This document shows, piece by piece, positions 1 through 7,570 of a stretch of 34,695 bases of DNA. Origin of the DNA: Bacteroidetes bacterium GWA2_32_17 (lineage in GTDB: Bacteria; Bacteroidota; Bacteroidia; Bacteroidales; GWA2-32-17); NCBI GenBank assembly GCA_001769035.1, contig MENF01000134.1:1-34695 (forward strand). Direction: 5' to 3'. Every line of letters starts with the position of its first letter. Within the stretch, counting starts at the first letter, position 1. The position numbers and the translations under genes are program-made. The notes beneath the pieces are model-generated. The model did not search any database. It had not been told where the DNA came from and was given only the letters and a program-made list of their open reading frames with translations.

Positions 1-152
1 ACTTGAACATTGTTAGTTGTTCGTTTGGCATTGAACATTTTTTATGGTTTCTTATCATTGGGTGAATAAAAAATGTAATATATTTGCTGTTGAGTAGTAA
101 CAATTTATTTTATACAGCAAACGGGATAAATTTCCGCATTTTATGAATACAA

Positions 153-314
153 AAAGGTATAGAGGTATAAGGTATAGCCCAAAATCTCAAATACCAAATA
201 CCAAGTTTGGGACTTGGGGCTTGAGATTTGGAGCTTGGAATTTGAAATTTGGGGCTTGGGTACTTGGAACTTGGGTTCTGCGGGTTATACCCTATACCTT
301 TATACCCTATACCT
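153..314. repeat. Palindromic intergenic element with direct sub-repeats
   Basis: The first 428 bases hold no convincing gene. Within them, about 27 bases at 153-179 (aaggtatagaggtataagg...) are imperfectly inverted at about 288-314 (...ccctatacctt), so the segment could fold into a long hairpin. The interior is made of short CCAAATACCAAG / CTTGGAATTTG units on both strands. Bases 1-45 resemble the 7-bp periodic repeat family seen elsewhere in the window. The open frames here are low-complexity translations of the repeat and are not called as genes. This looks like a MITE-like or REP-like intergenic element. Confidence 0.5.
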
Positions 315-321
315 TAAACTC

Positions 322-352
322 CAATGTAATAATTTAACCCGTTCAAAGTATA
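322..352. repeat. Dispersed 31-nt repeat, copy 1
   Basis: This 31-nt stretch, beginning caatgtaataatttaac, recurs at 30169-30199 with a single mismatch. The two copies are almost 30 kb apart and both are intergenic, so this belongs to a dispersed repeat family. The function is unknown. Confidence 0.6.
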
Positions 353-428
353 ATAACCAATCTTCAAATTTCAAACTCCAGGGTTTTTACATAAGCAATC
401 TTGGTATTTGGATTTTGGTATTTGTTAA

Positions 429-923
429 TTAGTGTCTTGCTCTATCGTAAACATCAACATCTTTTATTTCACTTTTGTTAATAACAAAACGTACCATTGT
501 AATTTGTTTGTGAAATCCATAATTGCCTGCTGCACCTGGATTTATAAAAAGTAAATTGAATTTATTATCGTACATTATTCTTAAAATATGCGAATGCCCG
601 GTAATTAATAATTTAGGTGGATTTTGTTTTAAAACTGGCAATAAATTTTTATTGTAATGTTGGGGATAACCACCAATGTGAGTAATTAAAGTATCAACAC
701 CTTCGCAATTAAATCTAATAAATTCAGGATATACATTGCGTACATTATGGTCGTCGATATTGCCATAAACACCCTTAAGTGGTTTGAATTTTGCAAGTTT
801 ATCGGCAGTTTCTATGTTCCCGAAATCACCTGCATGCCATATTTCATCGCAATTCGAAAAAAATGTGTAAACTACGTCATCAATATAATTATGAGTATCA
901 GATAAAAGTCCTATTGTTTTCAA
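429..923 (-). CDS. YfcE/MJ0936-type metallophosphoesterase
   Basis: The predicted product is a 164-residue metal-dependent phosphodiesterase of the calcineurin-like superfamily. The metal-binding motifs appear in the usual order: SDTH near the N-terminus, HAGDFGN, GNIDDHN, THIGG, GHSH and a closing NPGAAG. The open frame extends to a TTG at 971, but there is no ATG. I prefer the TTG at 921-923 because it starts the protein as MKTIGLLSDTH, which matches the family N-terminus; the upstream 16 residues (CEIKKTTTF...) look non-homologous. Family members hydrolyse phosphodiesters such as bis-pNPP, but the physiological substrate is usually unknown. The gene is divergent from rsmE and stands alone. 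Confidence 0.85.
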   Translation of the reverse strand: MKTIGLLSDTHNYIDDVVYTFFSNCDEIWHAGDFGNIETADKLAKFKPLKGVYGNIDDHNVRNVYPEFIRFNCEGVDTLITHIGGYPQHYNKNLLPVLKQNPPKLLITGHSHILRIMYDNKFNLLFINPGAAGNYGFHKQITMVRFVINKSEIKDVDVYDRARH

Positions 924-1104
924 ATTAATTAATTTTTTGATAAATGTAGTAGTTTTTTTAATTTCGCACAATTATATTGGTTTAGGGTTTGAAGTTTTTA
1001 GTTTCAAAGCTCCGAAGTATAGGTACGGGAGATGTTGTTAAAGACAACAAATTTTAGACTAAAAACCTGAAACCAAAAACTATAAGTTTTTAAATTATAA
1101 GCAA

Positions 1105-1806
1105 ATGCATTTATTTTATAATTCAGTAATTTCCGACAACATAATTAATCTTAACGAAGAAGAATCGAAACATTGTATTCGCGTTTTAAGGTTAAAATCC
1201 AATGATATTGTTTGGGTTACTGATGGTAATGGTAAAATGTACAAAACTTCAATAATTGACGATAATAAAAATAAATGTGTTTTGAACATTATTGAAACAA
1301 TTGATAATTATAATCAAAGAAAATATAAATTACATTTAGCAATTTCACCACTTCAGAATAGCGAAAGGTTAGAGTGGTTTGTCGAAAAAGCAACAGAATC
1401 GGGAATTGACGAAATTACTCCAATTTTGTGCGAGCATAGCGAACGAAAAAATATAAATGTCGAAAGACTTAAAAAAGTAGCGGTTTCGGCAATGAAGCAA
1501 AGCTTAAAAGCGTATTTACCCAAAATAAATCCATTAGTAAAATATAATGATTTTATTAAAAACGATTTTAATGGACTAAAAGGAATTGCATACTGTACAG
1601 ATGAAAGACAACATATTACAGATTGGTATAAGAAAAATTCAGATTGTTTAATTTTAATTGGTCCCGAAGGCGATTTTTCGCAAAAAGAAATTGACTTTGC
1701 ATTACAATATAAATATACAGTAATAAGCTTAGGAAATAGTAGGTTGCGAACCGAAACTGCAGCTATAACAGCGTGCATGGTTTTTAATTTTTTAAATAAA
1801 ATGTAG
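1105..1806 (+). CDS. rsmE: 16S rRNA (uracil1498-N3)-methyltransferase RsmE
   Basis: This 233-residue protein has the usual RsmE length and layout. An N-terminal PUA-like RNA-binding part (MHLFYNS..., HCIRVLRLKSND) is followed by a SPOUT methyltransferase domain. The diagnostic C-terminal trefoil-knot motifs are present: LILIGPEGDFSQKEIDFA and VISLGNSRLRTETAAITA. It is expected to methylate N3 of U1498 in 16S rRNA using S-adenosylmethionine. It is transcribed away from the phosphoesterase gene. Its 3' flank (1807-2377) holds repeats and no gene. Confidence 0.95.
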   Translation: MHLFYNSVISDNIINLNEEESKHCIRVLRLKSNDIVWVTDGNGKMYKTSIIDDNKNKCVLNIIETIDNYNQRKYKLHLAISPLQNSERLEWFVEKATESGIDEITPILCEHSERKNINVERLKKVAVSAMKQSLKAYLPKINPLVKYNDFIKNDFNGLKGIAYCTDERQHITDWYKKNSDCLILIGPEGDFSQKEIDFALQYKYTVISLGNSRLRTETAAITACMVFNFLNKM

Positions 1807-2026
1807 GTTATACCAATTCTTAATTCAAAATAGCCCAATAGCTTTTTTTATCGTCAGTAGGTATTCTGTATTCTTCGCTTTTCCTGATTTTTTTAAAATT
1901 TTTTTAAATATCATATTGTAGTTAACAATAGTAAAAGCAATATATTCTTTGAACATAATCGTGCCATTTATACTATATTTGTGCCATATTCGTGCCATGC
2001 TGCTCTTTTATTTTATCGTTAAATCA

Positions 2027-2144
2027 CATTTGTTATTTTATATTGCATTACCATTATTACTTTTTTGTTACATTTAGATTAATTCATCCAATTACATTAC
2101 TATCATTACCTAATCGTTACATTTACGTTAATTCAATACATATA
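2027..2144. repeat. 118-nt direct repeat, copy 1
   Basis: Bases 2027-2144 (starting catttgttattttatattg) are repeated in the same orientation at 2282-2400 with scattered mismatches. The second copy runs into the last codons of the minus-strand AlbA_2 gene that ends at 2378. Copy 1 may therefore be a duplicated 3' end plus downstream flank. The 1807-2026 stretch before it has no gene; it contains three GTGCCAT words at about 1962-1998. Confidence 0.7.
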
Positions 2145-2157
2145 TACTTTGATATGT

Positions 2158-2245
2158 TATAATTTGAGTTTTTATTTCTTTATGACCTCACCCCCAACCC
2201 CTCTCCAATTAGAGAGGGGAGTCAGAATAGTAAACTCAAATTATA
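2158..2245. repeat. MITE-like element with 14-bp terminal inverted repeats
   Basis: A perfect 14-bp inverted repeat (tataatttgagttt at 2158-2171, its complement at 2232-2245) encloses a GC-rich hairpin. The hairpin stem is cccctctc at 2198-2205 and gagagggg at 2212-2219, with a 6-nt loop. The 88-bp unit lies exactly between the two copies of the 118-nt direct repeat. It contains no gene. This fits a small non-autonomous palindromic element; alternatively, the central stem could act as a terminator between the converging genes. Confidence 0.6.
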
Positions 2246-2281
2246 CCCTTTTGAAGTATACTAAAGCAGTTAAAAGAATTG

Positions 2282-2400
2282 CATTTGTCATTTTATATTG
2301 CATTACCAGCATTACCTTTTCGTTACATTTATATTAATTCATCCAATTACATTACGAGCATTACCTAATCGTTACATTTACGTTACTTTCAATACATATA
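2282..2400. repeat. 118-nt direct repeat, copy 2
   Basis: This is the second copy of the direct repeat at 2027-2144. Its distal end covers the final codons (…VYVLKVT-stop) of the minus-strand gene ending at 2378, so the repeat straddles a gene boundary. Confidence 0.7.
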
Positions 2401-3691
2401 CTATTGATTTTCCTCTTCCCTGTGTTATAAAAATATTTTTTTCTACAATTTTAGATAATTCTAAATAAGCTGTTTTATTTGAAACAGAATTAATATTTTG
2501 ATAATCTCTGTTACTAATGCTTTTTTGTTCTTTTACATATAATACTGCTTTTACTTGTCGTTCATTAAAATCCAATTTTTTTAAATATTCTTTGGTGTAA
2601 ATATCTTTATTTAAAATTATTTCAAAACCACCGAAAGCTTCACGAAATAGCGGGGCAGGTAATCCTGCACTTATACTATTTTCTATTATCTTGATAGTAC
2701 CTCTGCCCCAGGTTTCTATTAAACCTGCATTAAAGAATGTATTTGCTATTAATTCATTGCGGGGGATGGATGGATGAACATTTGAGAGACTTTCAACAGT
2801 AATTCCTTCGGGCAGTTTTCCTTCATTCCACAGAATTATTTTATCGGGATAAATTTTCATTTGTATATGTACGCCAGTGTAATCTTTATGAATAAGGGCA
2901 TTTATTATGGCTTCACGCAATACTTCTTCAGGATATTCCAGCGTTTCTTTACGGTAAATACTTTCGTAATGAACAGGTGAAAGCAGGTATTTAACTTTAA
3001 GCAATTCAAGGACTTTTTCTAATTGAGTAAACAGGTTGCCTTCAATATCGTCAGTGCTAACAAGGTCGGTATCGCTCAGGAATTTTCCGATTTTCATAAA
3101 GGCACTAACGTAGAACTTACGGGTGTCTTTGCCGAACAGAAGAATAGCAGCCCTATTAGGTTTGAGCGAATTATCGAGTAATTTCAGTTTACTCAAAACC
3201 TGTTGTGAAGTTTCATTAACAATAGATGGAATGCGGTTTTTAGCAAGTTTTTTAAATTTCTCTATAGTCTTTATGTCAATATCACCTATGGTAGCACGTT
3301 CTTCGGGTTCGGCTTCCCATGTTCTGCCTGCCTTTTTAAGTAAAAAACGAGTAAGTTCCTTGCCTTTTAATTCTTGAGTGGTACTGCCGGTACGGATAAA
3401 ATATTTACTATCAAATGATATTGGCGATTCATATTTTCCGACAGCTACTCTTATTACCTTTCTACCTTGTTTACTGATTTGCTGAACAGAAGCATAAATA
3501 CCGAGTTTCTGGGAGATTTTATTAGGAAGATTTTCGAGTAAAATTTTAAAACGTGGAATACCAATAGGTTTACCTTTATCGTTAATACCGATAAGGATTT
3601 CTCCACCTTCAGCATTAGCAAAACCGCACAGAATTTTCATGTATTCATCTCTCCACGATTCTTTGTATTCGATATGTTGGTTTTCGGACAT
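2378..3691 (-). CDS. AlbA_2 (Schlafen-like) DNA-binding / ATPase-fold transcriptional regulator
   Basis: The predicted product of 437 residues belongs to the COG2865-type family annotated as RecG-like or putative transcriptional regulators. An N-terminal AlbA_2 domain (MSENQHIEYKESW...GFANAEGGEILIGINDKG) comes first. A GHKL-like ATPase segment in the middle follows (EVLREAIINALIHKDYTGVHIQ, ...IILWNEGKLPEG, ...ETWGRGTIKII). The C-terminus is a winged-helix-like region (FNERQVKAVLYVKEQKSISNRDYQ). The frame is open 26 codons upstream to 3769, but the ATG at 3691 gives the family-typical start. Such proteins often accompany mobile or accessory regions; the target is unknown. It is a single-gene unit. 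Confidence 0.8.
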   Translation of the reverse strand: MSENQHIEYKESWRDEYMKILCGFANAEGGEILIGINDKGKPIGIPRFKILLENLPNKISQKLGIYASVQQISKQGRKVIRVAVGKYESPISFDSKYFIRTGSTTQELKGKELTRFLLKKAGRTWEAEPEERATIGDIDIKTIEKFKKLAKNRIPSIVNETSQQVLSKLKLLDNSLKPNRAAILLFGKDTRKFYVSAFMKIGKFLSDTDLVSTDDIEGNLFTQLEKVLELLKVKYLLSPVHYESIYRKETLEYPEEVLREAIINALIHKDYTGVHIQMKIYPDKIILWNEGKLPEGITVESLSNVHPSIPRNELIANTFFNAGLIETWGRGTIKIIENSISAGLPAPLFREAFGGFEIILNKDIYTKEYLKKLDFNERQVKAVLYVKEQKSISNRDYQNINSVSNKTAYLELSKIVEKNIFITQGRGKSIVYVLKVT

Positions 3692-3835
3692 TTTTTTTAT
3701 TTTAGGAAAAATGTGGTAACTCGCCTCCAAAGTTAACAAGAATAAATCAAAAGCAAAAATATAACTCAAGGAATAAGATTATCTTGGTTTATAAAATTTT
3801 TAAACAAGTAAATGTTTTGTATATTTTTTGCTTTT

Positions 3836-5410
3836 TTATGCGTTACATCTATTATTAATTTTCGTTTTTGCAATACTTTGGGCCACGTTCATTCCGTCTA
3901 TTGCCGACGAAACAATTCCACCAGCATATCCAGCACCTTCACCACATGGATATAATCCTTTAATTTCGACATGTTCAAATGTTTCGCGATTTCGTGGAAT
4001 GCGAATTGGCGACGACGTACGACTTTCAACTCCAATCATTATTGCATTTTCGTTAATAAAATCTTTTTCTCGTTGTCCGTAAATTTGCAATGCTTTGGAA
4101 ATATTTTCTGACATAAATTTTGGTAACCAATTGTGCATTTCAGACGAATGTGTTCCTGATATATATGAAGATATAGGCAAATCGGAAGATTTCTTTTTTT
4201 GAATAAAATCAAGAATTCTTTGAGCTGGAGCCATTAATCCTCCTCCACCATTGTTAAATGCTAATTGTTCTAAATGCGATTGAAACTCAAGTCCTGCAAA
4301 TACTCCAAACTTTTTAAATTCAGTTAAATCTTCGTTTTTTATTTCGCAAACAAATCCAGAGTTTGCAAAACCAGAGTTTCGTTTAGAAGCCGACATACCA
4401 TTTACAACTATCTCATTTTCTGAAGTTGATGCAGGAACTATAACTCCACCCGGACACATACAAAATGAGTAAACTCCCTTTCCGTTAACTTGTTGTATAA
4501 TGTTATAGGTTGCTGCAGGTAATAATTCAATTTTTGGATAATTGTGATATTGAATTTTGTTAATTATTTCTTGTGGGTTTTCAATTCTAACACCCATTGC
4601 AAAATCTTTAGACTCAAGTAAAATGTTTTTAGAAGCTAACATTTTATATACATCTTTTGCTGAATGCCCCGATGAAAGAACTAAATTTGTAGTTTTAAAT
4701 ATCGAACCATTGCTTAATTTTAAACCTTTTATTTTCCCTTTAACTATAATTATATCTACAACTTGAGTGTTAAAATGAAAAATTCCGCCAGCTTCAATAA
4801 TTCTATTTCGAATATTTTCAATAACTTTTGGCAACTTATCTGAACCAATATGTGGATGTGCTTCGTACAATATATTTTCATTAGCACCGTGCAAATAAAA
4901 TAATTCTAAAATTCTGTTTACGTTTCCACGTTTAGATGAACGGGTGTATAATTTCCCATCCGAAAAAGTTCCAGCACCGCCTTCGCCATAACAATAATTA
5001 GAATTTATGTTAATTTTATTGTTTTTGTACATTGTTGCAATATCACGTTTTCGCTGAAGTACATCTTGTCCACGTTCAAAAATAATTGGTTTTAATCCAA
5101 GTTCAATTAATCTTAATGCAGCAAATAATCCGGCTGGTCCAGCTCCAATAATTGCAACTTCTTTGGAATTTGTTATATTTTTAGGGTCAAAAATAATTTT
5201 TTCGGGTTTGTAATTGGGTTCATCTATTACAACAACAAATCTCAGTTGAACTTTAATATCGCGTTGACGAGCATCAATAGAATGCTTAACTAATTTGATA
5301 TATGAAATTCTATTTTTACTAATTTTTAATATTTTTGATGCGTATTCTGTGTAATTATCAGTTTTTTGAGCATCAAAAGGCGAAAGAACTAAATCAATTT
5401 GTTTTAACAT
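3836..5410 (-). CDS. FAD-dependent dehydrogenase (COG2509-like)
   Basis: The product is a 524-residue flavoprotein. A short N-terminal alpha/beta domain (about 1-85) precedes a Rossmann dinucleotide-binding motif, AIIGAGPAGLFAALRLIELG, followed by FERG. The central GEGGAGTFSDGKLYTRS motif and the C-terminal GLYPCGEGAGYAGGIVSSAIDGM flavin-binding motif are characteristic of the uncharacterised COG2509 dehydrogenases. Its ATG overlaps the porT stop codon by one base (TAATG), which implies co-transcription and translational coupling. The substrate is unknown. It is probably cytosolic because no signal peptide is seen. Confidence 0.85.
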   Translation of the reverse strand: MLKQIDLVLSPFDAQKTDNYTEYASKILKISKNRISYIKLVKHSIDARQRDIKVQLRFVVVIDEPNYKPEKIIFDPKNITNSKEVAIIGAGPAGLFAALRLIELGLKPIIFERGQDVLQRKRDIATMYKNNKININSNYCYGEGGAGTFSDGKLYTRSSKRGNVNRILELFYLHGANENILYEAHPHIGSDKLPKVIENIRNRIIEAGGIFHFNTQVVDIIIVKGKIKGLKLSNGSIFKTTNLVLSSGHSAKDVYKMLASKNILLESKDFAMGVRIENPQEIINKIQYHNYPKIELLPAATYNIIQQVNGKGVYSFCMCPGGVIVPASTSENEIVVNGMSASKRNSGFANSGFVCEIKNEDLTEFKKFGVFAGLEFQSHLEQLAFNNGGGGLMAPAQRILDFIQKKKSSDLPISSYISGTHSSEMHNWLPKFMSENISKALQIYGQREKDFINENAIMIGVESRTSSPIRIPRNRETFEHVEIKGLYPCGEGAGYAGGIVSSAIDGMNVAQSIAKTKINNRCNA

Positions 5411-6165
5411 TATCCACTTCTGCGTTTGCCAAATTTGAAAATGCGAATGTCGCTTCCTTCAAAAGTAATAGAAAACATGAGCATTTTGCTGTTCATTCTT
5501 TCAATAGCTTGCGAAAATTGAGTGTTATCGGGAACAATAACATTATTAATTCCAACAACATACTTTAATTCAAGTGCAAATTTAAAATATTCGAGAAAGA
5601 AATCGGTACCAAAACCAACCTCATAATAGAAACTTGTTCGGCTTAAACGAATTTTTGGTTTATCTTCTTCTTTAATCTTTTTTTGAGCAGCTAAATCTAT
5701 TTTAAAACTTGCACCGCCAACTAAATATGGTCGAAAATTAGTTAATCGCTTTCCTTTATATTCGAAAAGAAAAGGTAAATCGAGATAAGTTGACTCAATT
5801 TTCATTACATGAGAATAATAAACTTTTTTGGTAGTATCTATTATCCAATATGTTAAATTACGCTGCCCAAAATTTAAACCTGGTAAAAATCTTACAGCAT
5901 AATAATTATGGAAATTAAAATTTGATACAATGTTTATATTAATTCCAACAAGTGGCGTATTTTCTATAGAGTATATTGAATCAATTGCATTTGTTAAAAA
6001 ACGCCCCGAGTTATGAATTGTAAAATCCATTTGGTTTAAACCCAAAGCCATTCCAAAATGTAAAGGCAATTGGTCGTATTTAGGTAGGTTTAACGGTCTG
6101 GTTGTCTGAGCTTTTAAACCAGTTGAAATTAATAATAAAAATATAAATTTTAAGTACTTAAACAT
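5410..6165 (-). CDS. porT: PorT-like outer-membrane protein of the type IX secretion system
   Basis: This 251-residue protein begins with a signal peptide (MFKYLKFIFLLLISTGLKAQ). It then shows the alternating aromatic/hydrophobic strands of an eight-stranded outer-membrane barrel: FGMALGLNQMDFTI, YAVRFLPGLNFGQRNLTY, YLDLPFLFEYKGKR, RPYLVGGASFKIDL, FYYEVGFGTDFFLEYFKFALELKY. The KYDQLPLHFGMALGLN region matches the PorT/SprT family, and the proximity to ubiE/menG is the arrangement commonly seen for porT in Bacteroidota. PorT is needed for T9SS assembly, consistent with the T9SS cargo encoded downstream. It is co-transcribed with the flavoprotein gene. The symbol rests on family resemblance and context. 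Confidence 0.8.
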   Translation of the reverse strand: MFKYLKFIFLLLISTGLKAQTTRPLNLPKYDQLPLHFGMALGLNQMDFTIHNSGRFLTNAIDSIYSIENTPLVGININIVSNFNFHNYYAVRFLPGLNFGQRNLTYWIIDTTKKVYYSHVMKIESTYLDLPFLFEYKGKRLTNFRPYLVGGASFKIDLAAQKKIKEEDKPKIRLSRTSFYYEVGFGTDFFLEYFKFALELKYVVGINNVIVPDNTQFSQAIERMNSKMLMFSITFEGSDIRIFKFGKRRSG

Positions 6166-6271
6166 TTTTGAAATATAATTACAAATCTAACTATACAACT
6201 TTATTTTGACACAGATTGCACAAATTAACACGGATTTAAAACAATCTTTGATTGTTTTCTGTAAAAATCTG

Positions 6272-6450
6272 TGTAAAAAATCTGCGATAATCTGTAAATC
6301 TGTGACAAAAAAATCATAATATATCAGTGTAAATCAGCGTCTAATAAAAATATAAACAGATGAAAAATCTGCGATAATCTGTGAATATGTGGCGAAAATA
6401 AAATCATAAATATCTTGTAAATCAGTGTCTAACAAAATTATAAACATGTG
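6272..6450. repeat. Tandem pair of ~87-nt intergenic repeats
   Basis: The 420-bp gap between porT and menG holds no gene. It contains two imperfect tandem copies of a unit that includes aaaaatctgcgataatctg, then atcata and tcagcgtctaa/tcagtgtctaa, then tataaaca. Copy one spans about 6272-6360 and copy two about 6361-6450. A related fragment (cacagattcacagatt) appears on the other strand near 12978. This is a dispersed intergenic repeat family of unknown role. Confidence 0.65.
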
Positions 6451-6585
6451 AAAATAACCAATATAACTTTATTTTAATCTGCGATTTTAGTGTAATCTTC
6501 CGATAAATCGGAACAAGTTGTGGCATATATTTGTTTTTATAAATTTTAAATCTGACAAATAGTTAAAAACGAACTAATTCATAAT

Positions 6586-7299
6586 TTATTTTGAAGCTGT
6601 ATAAATTGTTGCAATTCCCATTGATAAAGTTTTAGCATTTACATTTATAAAACCTTGCGACGAGAGATTTTTTTTCATGTCGTTTACAGATGGGAATTGT
6701 TGAACGCTTTGAAATAAATACTTATAAGCAACTTTATTTTTTGAAAACATTTTTCCAAATGTTGGTAGAATATATTTAAAATAAAAATTAAAAAAATAAC
6801 CAAATAAATTATTTTTTGGTTGCGAAAATTCAAGAATTAGTAATGTTCCATTTGAATTAAGTACCCTATAAAGTTCGGATAATCCTTTATTTAAATTTTC
6901 AAAGTTTCTAACTCCAAAGGCAACGGTAACAGCATCAAATGAATTGTTGGAAAATGGAATATTTTCAGCATCGTTTTGTTGCAATTCAATAATATGTTCT
7001 TTGTTAAGTTCCTTTATTTTTTTTTTGCCAATTTCGAGCATTTCTTTTGAAATGTCTATTCCAATAATTTTTTCGGGTTCTAATTTAAGCATTGCAATTG
7101 CCAAATCGCCGGTACCTGTTGCAACATCTAATATTTTTTTCGGACTTTTTATTGAAAGAATCTTTACCGACTTTTTTCGCCAGAGTTTGTCGGTATTTGC
7201 TGAAAGAAAATGATTTAGAAAGTCGTAAGATGGTGCAATGTCATTAAACAGCGACTCTACATTTACTTTATTTTTTTCAATAATTAGTTCTTTACTCAA
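6586..7299 (-). CDS. menG: Demethylmenaquinone methyltransferase (MenG/UbiE)
   Basis: This 237-residue class I SAM-dependent methyltransferase carries the UbiE/MenG signatures. These are FNDIAPSYDFLNHFLSANTDKLWRKK at the N-terminus, motif I ILDVATGTGDLAIAML, NDAENIPFSNNSFDAVTVAFGVRNF in the middle, and the C-terminal FPSVNDMKKNLSSQGF...SMGIATIYTA. It should methylate demethylmenaquinone in the last step of menaquinone synthesis, providing the quinone of an anaerobic electron chain. It reads in the same direction as purL upstream and porT downstream, but repeat-filled gaps of 270 and 420 bp separate the three genes. Confidence 0.95.
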   Translation of the reverse strand: MSKELIIEKNKVNVESLFNDIAPSYDFLNHFLSANTDKLWRKKSVKILSIKSPKKILDVATGTGDLAIAMLKLEPEKIIGIDISKEMLEIGKKKIKELNKEHIIELQQNDAENIPFSNNSFDAVTVAFGVRNFENLNKGLSELYRVLNSNGTLLILEFSQPKNNLFGYFFNFYFKYILPTFGKMFSKNKVAYKYLFQSVQQFPSVNDMKKNLSSQGFINVNAKTLSMGIATIYTASK

Positions 7300-7383
7300 T
7301 GTGAATATTGTTTTACAAAATAAAAAAATTAGACATTTTTCAAATCAGATAGCGAGCAAAATCATTATCCTATATAGGTTAAA

Positions 7384-7530
7384 TAGTGTCTGTCTATAAA
7401 CTCTGTGTCTGATTCATAATGTTCGAGTTCAAGGCATTCGAAGTATTAAAAAATCAGGAGTTTACTGTAGTAAATGACTGTTTTTTAATACGAGAATAAC
7501 GCAGAAATCGGACATTATGGACAGACACTA
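7384..7530. repeat. Hairpin MITE-like element, 147 bp
   Basis: Terminal inverted repeats TAGTGTCTGTCTATAA (7384-7399) and TTATGGACAGACACTA (7515-7530) differ at one position. The interior continues the inverted symmetry: cataatgttcgag on the left pairs with the complement of ctcgt...cggacattatg on the right, and attaaaaaatcag...ctgttttttaat close to the centre. Almost the whole element can therefore fold into one long imperfect hairpin. It occupies most of the 271-bp gap between purL and menG and has no coding potential. It fits a non-autonomous palindromic element; it could also terminate purL transcription. Confidence 0.65.
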
Positions 7531-7570
7531 AATAAATATACTGTTCAATAAAAATGCCCAAAATTTAATA

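Noticed and set aside
143-432. Two short plus-strand frames at the window start
   Set aside because: They translate the palindromic and direct repeats (tryptophan- and glycine-rich low complexity) and are not protein-like.
1353-1838. Minus-strand frame opposite rsmE
   Set aside because: It is a shadow frame; RsmE on the plus strand is full length with all motifs.
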